Source: a virus
Direction: 5' to 3' (one strand)
Length of the DNA stretch: 20,852 nucleotides
Virus record (IMG/VR): IMGVR_UViG_3300037541_001043
Span: 1 to 20,852 of that record
Shown: one piece after another, positions 6,249 to 12,687 of the stretch
Numbering within the stretch: position 1 is the first letter of the stretch
How the letters are laid out: every line of letters begins with the position of its first letter
Notes under the pieces: generated by a model
Told to the model about the DNA's origin: nothing
What the model saw: the letters and a program-made list of their open reading frames with translations, nothing else
Database searches by the model: none
Translations under genes and position numbers: made by a program

Positions 6249-6644
6249 TTAGGATATGCGTTTCAAATCTACATTATAACCGGTTATCATATCATTCTTC
6301 ATGGTAACCTTTGTAGTTATTTCAAATTCAGTGCCAGGACGCATCCCTGTTTCAGTAAACAATTCCTTTGGAGCAGGTGGTTTATATTCCTGCCGCAAAT
6401 CAGACACGACATTCGCATCCGGAATATCAATTGTGTAGTTTTTGGCGCGGGTTAAATCAATTCCGCTGGCCTGTGCAAAGGTGATCAACTTAGTTGCGTA
6501 GATGGCTGATACCTCCCTTTCGCCTTTCATAATGCGCGTGTAATAAGTATAACTCATTCCGGCTTTCTCCGCTAAAGCTTTCATTCTTATGTTCTTATTA
6601 GCCATTATGTAGTTGCTAATTGCTCTAAACTCTGTAGTGTTCAT
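6249..6644 (-). CDS. Cro/CI-type HTH regulator (repressor candidate)
   Basis: A 131-residue protein. The helix-turn-helix is at about residues 18-60: MKALAEKAGMSYTYYTRIMK then GEREVSAIYATKLITFA, the Q/K-x3-A-x3-G-(hydrophobic) pattern of the lambda-repressor superfamily. The C-terminal half shows no LexA/CI autoprotease Ser-Lys signature, so RecA-type self-cleavage is unlikely. An upstream ATG at 6692 would add 16 residues but lies inside the operator/promoter region; ATG 6644 gives a cleaner HTH start. Divergent from the early operon, with repeats in between, it is the likely switch gene. Cotranscribed with the following signal-peptide gene. Confidence 0.8.
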   Translation of the reverse strand: MNTTEFRAISNYIMANKNIRMKALAEKAGMSYTYYTRIMKGEREVSAIYATKLITFAQASGIDLTRAKNYTIDIPDANVVSDLRQEYKPPAPKELFTETGMRPGTEFEITTKVTMKNDMITGYNVDLKRIS

Positions 6645-6674
6645 TTCTGTGTTAATATTTTGTTGACACAAATT

Positions 6675-6719
6675 ATTGCTAAATGTTTGCAAAATGACAA
6701 TTCATAGCAATATGTTTGC
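6675..6719. promoter_or_regulatory. Operator repeats in the divergent switch region
   Basis: ATTGCTA (6675-6681) and TAGCAAT (6705-6711) are inverted copies 30 bp apart. ATGTTTGC occurs twice in direct orientation (6683-6690 and 6712-6719), 29 bp apart. Both spacings are close to three helical turns. The repeats lie between the repressor-like gene and the plus-strand early operon and overlap the early promoter, as repressor operators do. Confidence 0.6.
6686..6718 (+). promoter_or_regulatory. Early promoter with Bacteroidetes -33/-7 consensus
   Basis: TTTG (6686-6689), a 21-base spacer and TATGTTTG (6711-6718) match the Bacteroidetes promoter consensus TTTG-N19-21-TAnnTTTG exactly. Transcription would start near 6725 and read the early operon from 6776. 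The -7 box is part of an operator repeat, so a bound repressor would block it. Confidence 0.7.
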
Positions 6720-6723
6720 CACG

Positions 6724-6745
6724 CTTTAAACATCTTTGTTTAAAG
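6724..6745. repeat. 9-bp palindrome at the start of the early transcript
   Basis: CTTTAAACA (6724-6732) and TGTTTAAAG (6737-6745) are perfect inverted arms with a TCTT centre. The element sits at the predicted transcription start of the early operon, about 30 bp before the first start codon. It is a candidate operator (for example for a Cro-like protein) or a 5' UTR hairpin. Confidence 0.6.
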
Positions 6746-6775
6746 TTACCAAAACAAAGTATTAAACACACACAC

Positions 6776-7027
6776 ATGAGCACAGCAGAAGAAGCAATAG
6801 TTAACGATAGGGCTAGAAGTGTAGACCTTCGTAGGAGTACCATGTTTATTGTCAAAGAGTTACAAGATAAGTTTATCGATGTAAAAAAGGCAGTTATCAG
6901 TCGATTGCCTGAGACAGATACTCCGGAAGGTAGGGCTCGTGTAGGGCGGGTATTGTCTGGGATAACTGCCGATAGCAAAATATTTGCTGTCCTAGAGCAA
7001 ATTAAACGAGAGTCTTTAGCAAAGTAA
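6776..7027 (+). CDS. Early hypothetical protein (83 aa)
   Basis: First gene of the plus-strand early operon. An ATG further upstream at 6716 lies within the promoter -7 box, so ATG 6776, after an A/C-rich leader, is the true start. The product begins MSTAEEAIVNDRARSVDLRR and is helical, charged and soluble, with RLPETDTPEGRARVGRVLSG in the second half. No family is recognised. Its stop overlaps the start of the next gene (TAATG), so the two are coupled. Its position opposite the repressor is where cro-like or antirepressor genes sit, but no clear HTH is visible. Confidence 0.75.
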   Translation: MSTAEEAIVNDRARSVDLRRSTMFIVKELQDKFIDVKKAVISRLPETDTPEGRARVGRVLSGITADSKIFAVLEQIKRESLAK

Positions 7028-7284
7028 TGGGAGCCACAACTAAGCAACCCAAGGCAGCTCGCAAGCGCATTAAACATGTGCAGGTAGAGGTAGTGGATGG
7101 TATGTGGACCACTCGTGAGGCTATGGCTTTTTTGAACATTGGTAGGAGTCGGCTTTACGATCTAATTAAGCAGGGCACACTGCCAACCTACAGCATCGGT
7201 ACCAATGGTGATTACCGCTTTTTGGTAAACGATGTAAAGAACCTTTTGATACCGCTTCCCGGTACAGGTAAAATCCAATTTTGA
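7027..7284 (+). CDS. Excisionase/MerR-like HTH DNA-binding protein (HTH_17 type)
   Basis: An 85-residue protein with a basic N-terminal tail (KQPKAARKRIKH) and a winged-helix core at about residues 27-74: MWTTREAMAFLNIGRSRLYD, then LIKQGTLPTYSIGTNGDYRF. This is the pattern of small excisionase-type HTH_17 proteins (T-x-x-E-A-x-x-x-L-x-(I/V)-(G/S)-x-x-x-(I/L)-Y, then L-I-x-x-G-x-L-P). Such proteins act as excisionases or as transcription regulators; with no integrase in view an early-regulator role is as likely. The start overlaps the previous stop. Confidence 0.85.
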   Translation: MGATTKQPKAARKRIKHVQVEVVDGMWTTREAMAFLNIGRSRLYDLIKQGTLPTYSIGTNGDYRFLVNDVKNLLIPLPGTGKIQF

Positions 7285-7306
7285 AATTTTTAAAACAGAG
7301 TATATC

Positions 7307-7837
7307 ATGGGTACAGAATTTCTCGAAATAAATAAGGAGCGGTCGCAATCCATTGTGGCGGTTTCACTTCCTGTTGGGGTTGAGTTTGATGTGCGAGTAG
7401 AGTCTCTCGATGCGCGCTATAAAAACGAAAGGGGAGAGTCTTATGTAAAACCAATATTTGGTTTGTTTGGGATTGGGGAAAAGTACAAGGCGCGAATGTA
7501 TGCTGACTGTATAATGGTTTTTGATCTGGCTGGTCATGCACACAGGTTCAACATTTACAAAGGTGATTGGAGAAGGCCAAATACTCTTCCGCCGTTTGAT
7601 GCTTTCTTTAGTGTGGTAACTGCTACAATAAAATGTGATGCTAAAACTGTTGTGGCAGAAACGGTAACAAAGCAAAAAACTAATTGCACCACATTCTCTA
7701 TTACTGTTACCGGTACCATCGGCGAAGATGGTCAGATCGATATTACTACCGAGGCTACCGGCGCTCCCATTGTTACTTTCATCGGAGCTCTCGAAGTTGC
7801 TAAGCGTGATCTTTATAAGCAGGGAGGTAGAAAGTGA
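7307..7837 (+). CDS. Hypothetical early protein (176 aa)
   Basis: Starts MGTEFLEINKERSQSIVAVS. Beta-rich first half (VGVEFDVRVESLDARYKNE) and a threonine-rich C-terminus (TVTGTIGEDGQIDITTEATG). No signal peptide or TM segment. Position just upstream of the replication genes suggests a DNA-metabolism role such as a single-strand binding or recombination accessory protein, but no motif supports that. The stop overlaps the next start region, so it is coupled to the following gene, and the last codons contain a strong Shine-Dalgarno sequence for that gene. Confidence 0.75.
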   Translation: MGTEFLEINKERSQSIVAVSLPVGVEFDVRVESLDARYKNERGESYVKPIFGLFGIGEKYKARMYADCIMVFDLAGHAHRFNIYKGDWRRPNTLPPFDAFFSVVTATIKCDAKTVVAETVTKQKTNCTTFSITVTGTIGEDGQIDITTEATGAPIVTFIGALEVAKRDLYKQGGRK

Positions 7838-8247
7838 ACATGAAACTAAAAGACCTTCCGCAGCGCTATCTGTTTACTGTGCTTACGCTTAACGGCACTG
7901 TAAAGATGATGCTTGATGGCGTGGGTATGGACCACGTAAAATTCATGAATCTCTTCTGGGAGATTTACCGCAAAACTTTTCAGAAGCATGCCATCGACAT
8001 GACGCTGGAATACTACCCGTTTAAGATGGAGGGTTTTCCGGATATGCCATTGTCAAACCTAAAGGCGTATTTTGAAAATGAATGTCAATCGGCATTGGTA
8101 GATACTCATAACCGTTGGGCTTCTACGGATATGGAAAAAATATATCAGCGCACCATGGAAGAGCTGAGGCTGCAAGGTGTAGTTAGTACATACAAGAATA
8201 TTCTTCGATCAGGAGAAACGTCTCCTGTGGCAAGTAGTTCCGGTTGA
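7834..8247 (+). CDS. Hypothetical early protein (137 aa)
   Basis: The start is GTG 7834 or ATG 7840. AGGGAGG at 7821-7827 is an unusually good Shine-Dalgarno for this genome and its 6-base spacing favours the GTG; the 4-bp overlap with the preceding stop agrees. The product begins with KLKDLPQRYLFTVLTLNGTV and is largely helical and soluble, ending in a Ser/Gly-rich tail. No family is recognised. It is the last gene before a strong terminator, so it closes the first early transcript. Confidence 0.7.
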   Translation: MNMKLKDLPQRYLFTVLTLNGTVKMMLDGVGMDHVKFMNLFWEIYRKTFQKHAIDMTLEYYPFKMEGFPDMPLSNLKAYFENECQSALVDTHNRWASTDMEKIYQRTMEELRLQGVVSTYKNILRSGETSPVASSSG

Positions 8248-8299
8248 GTGACCGGAAGATGGGTTGGGTAACCGCCATCGATAGTATAGCAAGTTAAGT

Positions 8300-8331
8300 A
8301 CCGGGAAGGCAATTCCCTTCCCGGTTTTTTT
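8300..8331 (+). terminator. Intrinsic terminator ending the first early segment
   Basis: ACCGGGAAGG (8300-8309) and CCTTCCCGGT (8316-8325) form a perfect 10-bp GC-rich stem with a 6-base loop, followed by T at 8325-8331. It separates the regulatory early genes from the replication genes, so the latter need readthrough, antitermination or another promoter; no consensus promoter is evident between 8332 and 8366. Confidence 0.9.
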
Positions 8332-8366
8332 ACCCCTTTTCGTTAACCAATTAAACACAAAATATC

Positions 8367-8699
8367 GTGGGTGTCATATACACATTCGAATTGCTACTGG
8401 AGCTTCAACAAGGACAGTTGGCCATGCATAAAGTGCAGCATTATGTAGATAGCAAGATAACCTCTTGGGATGATAAAACAGAGCTGGAAAAAATGGTGGG
8501 GAATATGTGGCTCGTGCCACCCGATGATGTTGAGGTAAACGATGTAATGATCAGATCTAAAACAAAGCGAGTGCTGAATTGCATGCTCCTGTCGGAGATT
8601 ACTGTAGATGATCAGACAGTGGATCGCCCATTGTTTAAAGAAGCGGGAGCCGGTACATTGACCGGTAATTCCGTTGTTGCTTCACAGAGTAAGGATTAA
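8367..8699 (+). CDS. Hypothetical protein (110 aa)
   Basis: GTG 8367 gives MGVIYTFELLLELQQGQLAM; ATG 8424 is an alternative shorter start (MHKVQHYVDS). The leader AATTAAACACAAAATATC resembles the A-rich leader of the first early gene, which supports the GTG. The product is soluble, helical at the front and mixed at the end. No family is recognised. It lies 35 bp after a terminator and 16 bp before the next gene, at the head of the replication block. Confidence 0.65.
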   Translation: MGVIYTFELLLELQQGQLAMHKVQHYVDSKITSWDDKTELEKMVGNMWLVPPDDVEVNDVMIRSKTKRVLNCMLLSEITVDDQTVDRPLFKEAGAGTLTGNSVVASQSKD

Positions 8700-8715
8700 T
8701 AAAGAAATACCAAAA

Positions 8716-9012
8716 ATGAGTACAGAGAATCATGCTCTCCTGGAGGACGAGCGTCCAATGGAAGGAATCACCATAACGATGCTTAAAAAAGCAAAATTTC
8801 AACAGCGCTTTTTGGAAGACAATTCCGGATCGTGGTGGGTTCGAAAGATCAATCATAAGTATCTAGGCGCTTTAGAAATAACTGTGGATACCGATTGGAT
8901 AACTATCACATTGATCGATAGCAAAGATCCCGGCAATGCTTATCTCTCCAGAAAACATTCCGGGCATAACGACATACGCAGTACCATCCTGTGGATAACT
9001 CAAAAGCCATGA
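8716..9012 (+). CDS. Hypothetical protein (98 aa)
   Basis: The frame is open from 8674, but ATG 8716 follows the stop of the previous gene with an A-rich leader and is the likely start: MSTENHALLEDERPMEGITI. The core WWVRKINHKYLGALEITVD plus WITITLIDSKDP looks like a small beta-sheet fold. The stop overlaps the start of the replication initiator-like gene as ATGA (9009-9012), so the two are translated together. No family is recognised. Confidence 0.7.
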   Translation: MSTENHALLEDERPMEGITITMLKKAKFQQRFLEDNSGSWWVRKINHKYLGALEITVDTDWITITLIDSKDPGNAYLSRKHSGHNDIRSTILWITQKP

Positions 9013-9746
9013 GAAACCCATATACAATATCTTCGATACTTCGACAGACTAAGAACCTTACAGCGGCAGAGGTGGGTGTTTACGCTCGTCTGATGGACTT
9101 CCTAAAGTCCAAACAATCTTTGCCCGGTAAAAAAGGTGAGGTTGCACGGATAGCCGGTGTTCAAAATACACATATCAATCGATATAATATGGTGATCCGG
9201 ATGGCGCAAGAAGTGCACTCCAAATGGTTAACCGTTCAAGGGTTAACCGTTCAAAGGGTAACCATTGACAGTAAGTTAAAGCTATCAGAATCAGTAAGTA
9301 CAACTGATGAAAACCCCGCGAAAGTTTTTGATAAAGTCGAAAACCCTCTATATCTATCTAATAATATATTATTAGAGATAGATAATAAACAAAACCAAAC
9401 GAAATCTGAACTTAAACACGAGCAACTTCCGCTGCTGCGCCCGAGCGAAATGTTGGCGGCTGCGCCTACGAAGGTTGAAGCCATCATGAAAAACCACGGA
9501 GTTCCACCATCGGTGCGTGATGAAGAGTTCAAAAAGTTTGATGCGCATCTGGAAGGCCGGTTTGTGAAAGACGCAAACCATGCGGTAAACCTTTGGAATT
9601 ACTGGTGCACGAATTACCGAAAGAAAGCCATGGATGCTTCTGGTCAAAAAAATTCGAACGGGGCTGCGGCACAATCAGCTGATGTCAGGTTTAAGCCACG
9701 CGGTAACAGTGCCCAAAAATTCGAACAAAGTGGGGTAAAACTTTAG
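9009..9746 (+). CDS. Replication initiator / helicase-loader-like protein (O-like)
   Basis: A 245-residue protein directly upstream of the DnaB gene. Start ATG 9009 overlaps the previous stop. Residues 1-75 look like a winged-helix DNA-binding domain (TISSILRQTKNLTAAEVGVY then GEVARIAGVQNTHINRYNMV). A low-complexity linker covers about residues 76-140. The C-terminal part contains FKKFDAHLEGRFVKDA followed by a WNYWCTNYR motif, like the tryptophan-containing helicase-interaction segments of phage O/DnaT-type proteins. The linker DNA holds three 15-bp tandem repeats and an AT-rich palindrome, the layout seen in lambda O and P22 gene 18. Role: binding its own origin and loading the phage helicase; inferred. 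Confidence 0.7.
   Translation: MRNPYTISSILRQTKNLTAAEVGVYARLMDFLKSKQSLPGKKGEVARIAGVQNTHINRYNMVIRMAQEVHSKWLTVQGLTVQRVTIDSKLKLSESVSTTDENPAKVFDKVENPLYLSNNILLEIDNKQNQTKSELKHEQLPLLRPSEMLAAAPTKVEAIMKNHGVPPSVRDEEFKKFDAHLEGRFVKDANHAVNLWNYWCTNYRKKAMDASGQKNSNGAAAQSADVRFKPRGNSAQKFEQSGVKL
9226..9270 (+). repeat. Three tandem 15-bp repeats (candidate iterons)
   Basis: GGTTAACCGTTCAAG (9226-9240) is followed by a copy with one difference (9241-9255) and a third with about 11 of 15 matches (9256-9270). The core GGTTAACC is a palindrome. The repeats are in frame and encode LTVQG-LTVQR-VTIDS in the linker of the initiator-like protein. In lambda-type phages the initiator binds such repeats within its own gene. 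Confidence 0.75.
9351..9384. repeat. AT-rich near-perfect palindrome (candidate unwinding element)
   Basis: Outer arms TATCTATCT (9351-9359) and AGATAGATA (9376-9384) enclose a perfect 14-bp palindrome AATAATATATTATT (9360-9373), with two unpaired bases on the right. The 34 bases contain only five G or C. It lies 80 bp after the tandem repeats, inside the same gene, where an origin's DNA-unwinding element would be expected. Confidence 0.7.
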
Positions 9747-9756
9747 GTGAAAAATT

Positions 9757-11223
9757 ATGAGTGCGAACAAACCAAGAACCAAAAAGGAAAAACAGTTGGC
9801 TGATACCCGACAACACGCGGAACTGAATGTGTTGGGCAAAGTAGCCCCACAAGAATCGGAACTAGAGGCTGTGGTGCTCGGTACGATGATGCTAGATCGG
9901 GTTGGTCTAGGTATCGGGCTTAGTCTGCTGCAACCGGATCATTTTTATAAACCTGATCACAGGGATATCATGAGGGCGATTACTGACCTTGCGCAGGAAG
10001 GTGGCAAGGTTGACATCATGACTGTTTGTGCATGGTTAAAAAAGGACGGCACCCTGATGGCGTGTGGTGGACCGGCTTCGATAGCAGAACTTACAGGTCG
10101 CGTTGCTTCCAGCGCTAATCTGGAACAGCATTGCCTTTTGATGCTTCAAAGTTGGATGAAGCGTGAAGCAATTCGTGTGGGTATGGAGGCTGTGAGTAAG
10201 GGTTATGATGATACCGAAGATGCGTTGGATCTGATCAGTGATATCCAAAGTCAGTTGCTTAGTGTGAGCGGAGTGCTTAACATTCGTCACGCGAAAAGTA
10301 GCAGTGATGGGATGGAAGATTACATGAAGCAAATACTTACACCGCGCGAAAACAATTTGAGCGGTGTAGATACCGGGTACAGTCACTTCAATAAGTTTAC
10401 CGGTGGATGGCAGCGATCTGATGTGTACGTGATAGCTGCAAGACCGGGGGTAGGTAAAACTGCTTTTGGTTTGAACTTCGCTTGGCGGTGTGCTGCAATC
10501 GGAAATGCCAAGGCATTATTCTGCTCATTAGAGATGCCGGATTATCAAATTAAAACAAGGCTTCTGTCGATGGTAAGTACATGTACCTACCAGAATATTC
10601 AGAATCAGTATTACACTGCATGGGAAAAGGAGCAGATACAGAATCATGGATACCGTGCGTTTCCAAAAGACCTATGGTTGGATGATACTCCTGCGCTTAC
10701 CCCATCCCAATTGCGGAGTAAGATTATACACATGCGCAGCAAGGTTGGTTGTGATATTGTTTTTGTGGATTACCTACAGCTCATGACCGATGGGAAGAAG
10801 CAAGGTCCGTTCACTAACCGCGAGCAAGAAGTGTCCAGTATAAGCAGACAACTGAAAGCCATTGCGATGGAGTTCAATATTCCGATCGTGGCCATGGCTC
10901 AGTTGAATCGTGAGAGTACAAAACGTGCAGGCGGTAAACCATTGCTTTCAGATCTGCGTGAATCGGGCAGCATCGAGCAAGATGCGAGTACAGTAATGTT
11001 CCCGTGGAATCCACATGAGAATAAAGTGGATAAAGAAAACGGGGAGCCCTATGATCCCAATACAGTTTTCATGCTTGTCCAGAAGCACCGCAATGGTGCG
11101 CTAGATGATGTTCCGTTTTATGTGGTGAAGCGAACAAGTAGAGTGCTTATGCCTGGTGAGGATAGTAAAAATATCTTCCATGTGAACCATGAAGAAAATG
11201 ATAATCGTGATGAAGGGTTCTGA
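9757..11223 (+). CDS. dnaB: Replicative DNA helicase, DnaB family
   Basis: A 488-residue hexameric 5'-3' helicase for phage DNA replication. The N-terminal DnaB domain spans about residues 30-135 (VAPQESELEAVVLGTMMLD, the usual P-x-(S/N)-x-E-(A/S)-E opening). The RecA-like C-terminal domain has Walker A ARPGVGKTA (228-236), Walker B VFVDYLQL (335-342), the glutamine-containing motif AMAQLNRE (379-386), LSDLRESGSIEQDA (397-410) and the arginine-finger region KHRNG (443-447). All key residues and full length are present. It starts 10 bp after the initiator-like gene. Encoding its own helicase implies the phage does not depend on recruiting host DnaB. Confidence 0.97.
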   Translation: MSANKPRTKKEKQLADTRQHAELNVLGKVAPQESELEAVVLGTMMLDRVGLGIGLSLLQPDHFYKPDHRDIMRAITDLAQEGGKVDIMTVCAWLKKDGTLMACGGPASIAELTGRVASSANLEQHCLLMLQSWMKREAIRVGMEAVSKGYDDTEDALDLISDIQSQLLSVSGVLNIRHAKSSSDGMEDYMKQILTPRENNLSGVDTGYSHFNKFTGGWQRSDVYVIAARPGVGKTAFGLNFAWRCAAIGNAKALFCSLEMPDYQIKTRLLSMVSTCTYQNIQNQYYTAWEKEQIQNHGYRAFPKDLWLDDTPALTPSQLRSKIIHMRSKVGCDIVFVDYLQLMTDGKKQGPFTNREQEVSSISRQLKAIAMEFNIPIVAMAQLNRESTKRAGGKPLLSDLRESGSIEQDASTVMFPWNPHENKVDKENGEPYDPNTVFMLVQKHRNGALDDVPFYVVKRTSRVLMPGEDSKNIFHVNHEENDNRDEGF

Positions 11224-11420
11224 TGAATTTTGATATTGGGCAATACTATCGATATCCGGGTAGCGAGAAGAAATACAAACTTGTAAAACGCAACCAATGG
11301 ACCTTTGTTTTTGAGTGTGGGCACTGGTGCACAGATACGGTTTTTGAAGATTTAGTGAATTGTAGAACGGGTATTCCGGTGCACAAGGATATTCAAATTA
11401 GACTTTTTTTAAATGAATGA
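11223..11420 (+). CDS. Small hypothetical protein (65 aa)
   Basis: ATG 11223 overlaps the dnaB stop by one base (TGATG), which argues for translation coupling. The product starts MNFDIGQYYRYPGSEKKYKL and has three cysteines within CGHWCTDTVFEDLVNC. The layout of a beta-rich front, then a C-x-H-x-C-like pair, recalls small SH3-like proteins seen after replication genes, but no family is recognised. Function unknown. Confidence 0.65.
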   Translation: MNFDIGQYYRYPGSEKKYKLVKRNQWTFVFECGHWCTDTVFEDLVNCRTGIPVHKDIQIRLFLNE

Positions 11421-11435
11421 AATTTTTTTGATAGC

Positions 11436-11813
11436 ATGAACATAAAACTAACCAGGTACGGAGACTTCCGGTTGACCTCTAAAGATGGTAACCAATGCGC
11501 AAGCATACACCATCAATTGTTCAGGTACGAAGCCTTTATAGAAGCAAGTCCACAAGCTCTTGATGATCGTGGGTTTTTGGTGGACCACATGGAACTAGAT
11601 AGCATTGTGAAAGAAGCGGTGCGAACACAAGGCGGCAGCTGTGAGCAAATAGCAATGCGTATGTGTGAGGCTATAGTGCAGCACCTTGTTTCTAAACGTG
11701 TGGTGGCTTGGCACTCGGTAGGTATATTGATCACTACAGATGGGAGACTAAGTAAGTTGGAATGTAGGTTTGAGAATGAACCGAGGCCGAAGCCAGACTT
11801 GGGTGCGCGATAA
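11436..11813 (+). CDS. Hypothetical protein with faint T-fold (PTPS/QueD-like) resemblance
   Basis: A 125-residue protein. The stretch C21-x3-H25-H26-x4-YEAFIEA, then DDRGFLVDHMELDSIVKEA (43-61) and SCEQIAMRMCEAIVQHL (68-84) follow the order of 6-carboxytetrahydropterin synthase (a C...HGH strand, G-x-(V/L)-x-D-(F/H) and a T-x-E-x-(I/L)-A helix). The protein is the right length, but the N-terminal zinc histidine is not obvious. If correct it would be a pterin or 7-deazaguanine pathway enzyme, or a catalytically dead relative; this is a pattern resemblance only. The gene lies 15 bp after the previous ORF in the replication operon. Confidence 0.6.
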   Translation: MNIKLTRYGDFRLTSKDGNQCASIHHQLFRYEAFIEASPQALDDRGFLVDHMELDSIVKEAVRTQGGSCEQIAMRMCEAIVQHLVSKRVVAWHSVGILITTDGRLSKLECRFENEPRPKPDLGAR

Positions 11814-11825
11814 TACATTGAGAAT

Positions 11826-12065
11826 ATGGCATTACGAGGCATGAGTAATATTGAAAAGATTGCGGCTGCTGAATTAAAGCAAAAGGGCTTTTCTGTTTTT
11901 TGGATGTATCAAGGTCCGAAGCATGGAGACTATTGGGCTACTCATCCAAAGTTAATCTGTCAGTATCATGTACAGACTACATCTAAAAAAGCGTTAGAAG
12001 ATCTCGAGAATATTATTCTAGTGAACCCACAGATCTGCAATGGACAACTTACAATGGAGCTATGA
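11826..12065 (+). CDS. Small hypothetical protein (79 aa)
   Basis: Begins MALRGMSNIEKIAAAELKQK; a second ATG at 11841 (MSNIEK...) is an alternative start. The core GFSVFWMYQGPKHGDYWATH looks like a small alpha/beta fold, with a helix KALEDLENIILVN after it. No family is recognised. The stop overlaps the start of the next small gene as ATGA, and the gap from the previous gene is 12 bp, so it belongs to the same operon. Confidence 0.6.
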   Translation: MALRGMSNIEKIAAAELKQKGFSVFWMYQGPKHGDYWATHPKLICQYHVQTTSKKALEDLENIILVNPQICNGQLTMEL

Positions 12066-12223
12066 ATGACAAGGTTACAAATTTGTTTAGTAAGGTGTGT
12101 ACTTGCGGGATGATCGGTGGAGATACCTGCACGATAGCACCAAAGGATTGTCCTGAGTTTCGAGAGCATCAGCGACAAGCTATAGCGAGGCGAGACAAAA
12201 TAAAGTTAAAGTGTGCCACGTGA
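12062..12223 (+). CDS. Small cysteine-containing protein (53 aa)
   Basis: ATG 12062 overlaps the previous stop (ATGA) and opens 53 codons to TGA 12221-12223: MNDKVTNLFSKVCTCGMIGG at the front, then CTIAPKDCPEFREHQ and a basic tail. The cysteine pattern C13-x-C15...C23...C30 could bind zinc, and the tail is rich in Arg and Lys, so a small nucleic-acid binder is conceivable. No family is recognised. Operon coupling is the main evidence that it is expressed. It is the last gene with tight phage-style spacing before the cassette-like region. Confidence 0.55.
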   Translation: MNDKVTNLFSKVCTCGMIGGDTCTIAPKDCPEFREHQRQAIARRDKIKLKCAT

Positions 12224-12235
12224 AATTTTAAAGAA

Positions 12236-12511
12236 ATGAAAACGCATTATTTAAAAACGGTTCAGCCCTTTTTCTCCGAAGTAGAAAAAGGCACAAAAAC
12301 ATTTGAACACCGAAGAAACGATAGAGATTTTCAAGTAGGTGACGAAGTTTATTTGCAAGAATATGATATGGTTCACAATTCATTTACTGGTAAAGAAGTA
12401 AGAGGAACTATCACCTACGTTTTAAGTGATAGGTCTGGACTTGATGATGATTTTTGTGTGTTCTCATTTAAGGTAACACAATACATAATTAAGAAAAATT
12501 TTGAATCGTAG
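12236..12511 (+). CDS. DUF3850 (ASCH-superfamily-like) protein
   Basis: A 91-residue protein starting MKTHYLKTVQPFFSEVEKGT. The pattern H-x-L-K-x-x-x-x-F-F-x-x-(V/I)-x-x-G-x-K-x-F-E-x-R-x-N-D-R-x-F-x-V-G-D, followed by VYLQEYD and a C-terminal FCVFSFK, is that of the DUF3850 family, related to ASCH/PUA-like RNA-binding domains. The conserved GxKxxExR segment is intact (residues 19-27). Function in phages is not established; modified-nucleotide or RNA binding is the usual suggestion. The gene is AT-richer than the replication genes and is followed by an attC-like repeat, suggesting recent acquisition. Confidence 0.9.
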   Translation: MKTHYLKTVQPFFSEVEKGTKTFEHRRNDRDFQVGDEVYLQEYDMVHNSFTGKEVRGTITYVLSDRSGLDDDFCVFSFKVTQYIIKKNFES

Positions 12512-12533
12512 CGGTCTGGTAGCAATGACCGCT
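12510..12533. repeat. 7-bp hairpin at the end of the DUF3850 gene
   Basis: AGCGGTC (12510-12516) and GACCGCT (12527-12533) are inverted arms with a 10-base loop, starting in the stop codon of the DUF3850 gene. No U-run follows. It abuts the larger attC-like repeat and may be part of the same element. Confidence 0.5.
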
Positions 12534-12658
12534 AACGGTTTGCGTGTATAAGAAGTGGCGGATTAGAACTCCGAAACTTTCAGCAAACGCAGAACTTAAT
12601 TAGAATACTAAAACTTTAAATTAACCGAGAACCCGCCATTTTTTATACACGCTGTTAG
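12532..12658. repeat. attC-like long imperfect inverted repeat
   Basis: A left arm of CTAAC (12532-12536) plus a 20-base block at 12542-12561 pairs with a right block at 12633-12652 (2 mismatches) plus GTTAG (12654-12658). The arms are separated by a 5-base bulge on the left and one base on the right, so the folded single strand has extrahelical bases. The terminal CTAAC/GTTAG, total length of about 127 bp and asymmetric bulges are the hallmarks of integron attC sites, though the full 7-base attC consensus is not met. From memory, very similar repeats are scattered in Bacteroidetes genomes next to small hypothetical genes. Confidence 0.65.
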
Positions 12659-12687
12659 TGGCTGGGCTTTTCACAAATCTAAATAAA

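Noticed and set aside
6645-6692. Upstream start (ATG 6692) for the repressor-like gene
   Set aside because: The extension lies in the operator/promoter repeats and adds 16 residues with no HTH content; ATG 6644 fits the domain start better.
6716-6775. Upstream start (6716) for the first early gene
   Set aside because: It falls inside the -7 promoter box and before the predicted transcription start.
10036-10386. Antisense open frame within dnaB
   Set aside because: It is a shadow of the helicase gene; the sense strand has all helicase motifs.
12658-12687. GTG start at 12658 for the 70-aa cassette gene
   Set aside because: It is inside the attC-like inverted repeat; ATG 12688 after an A-rich leader is more natural.
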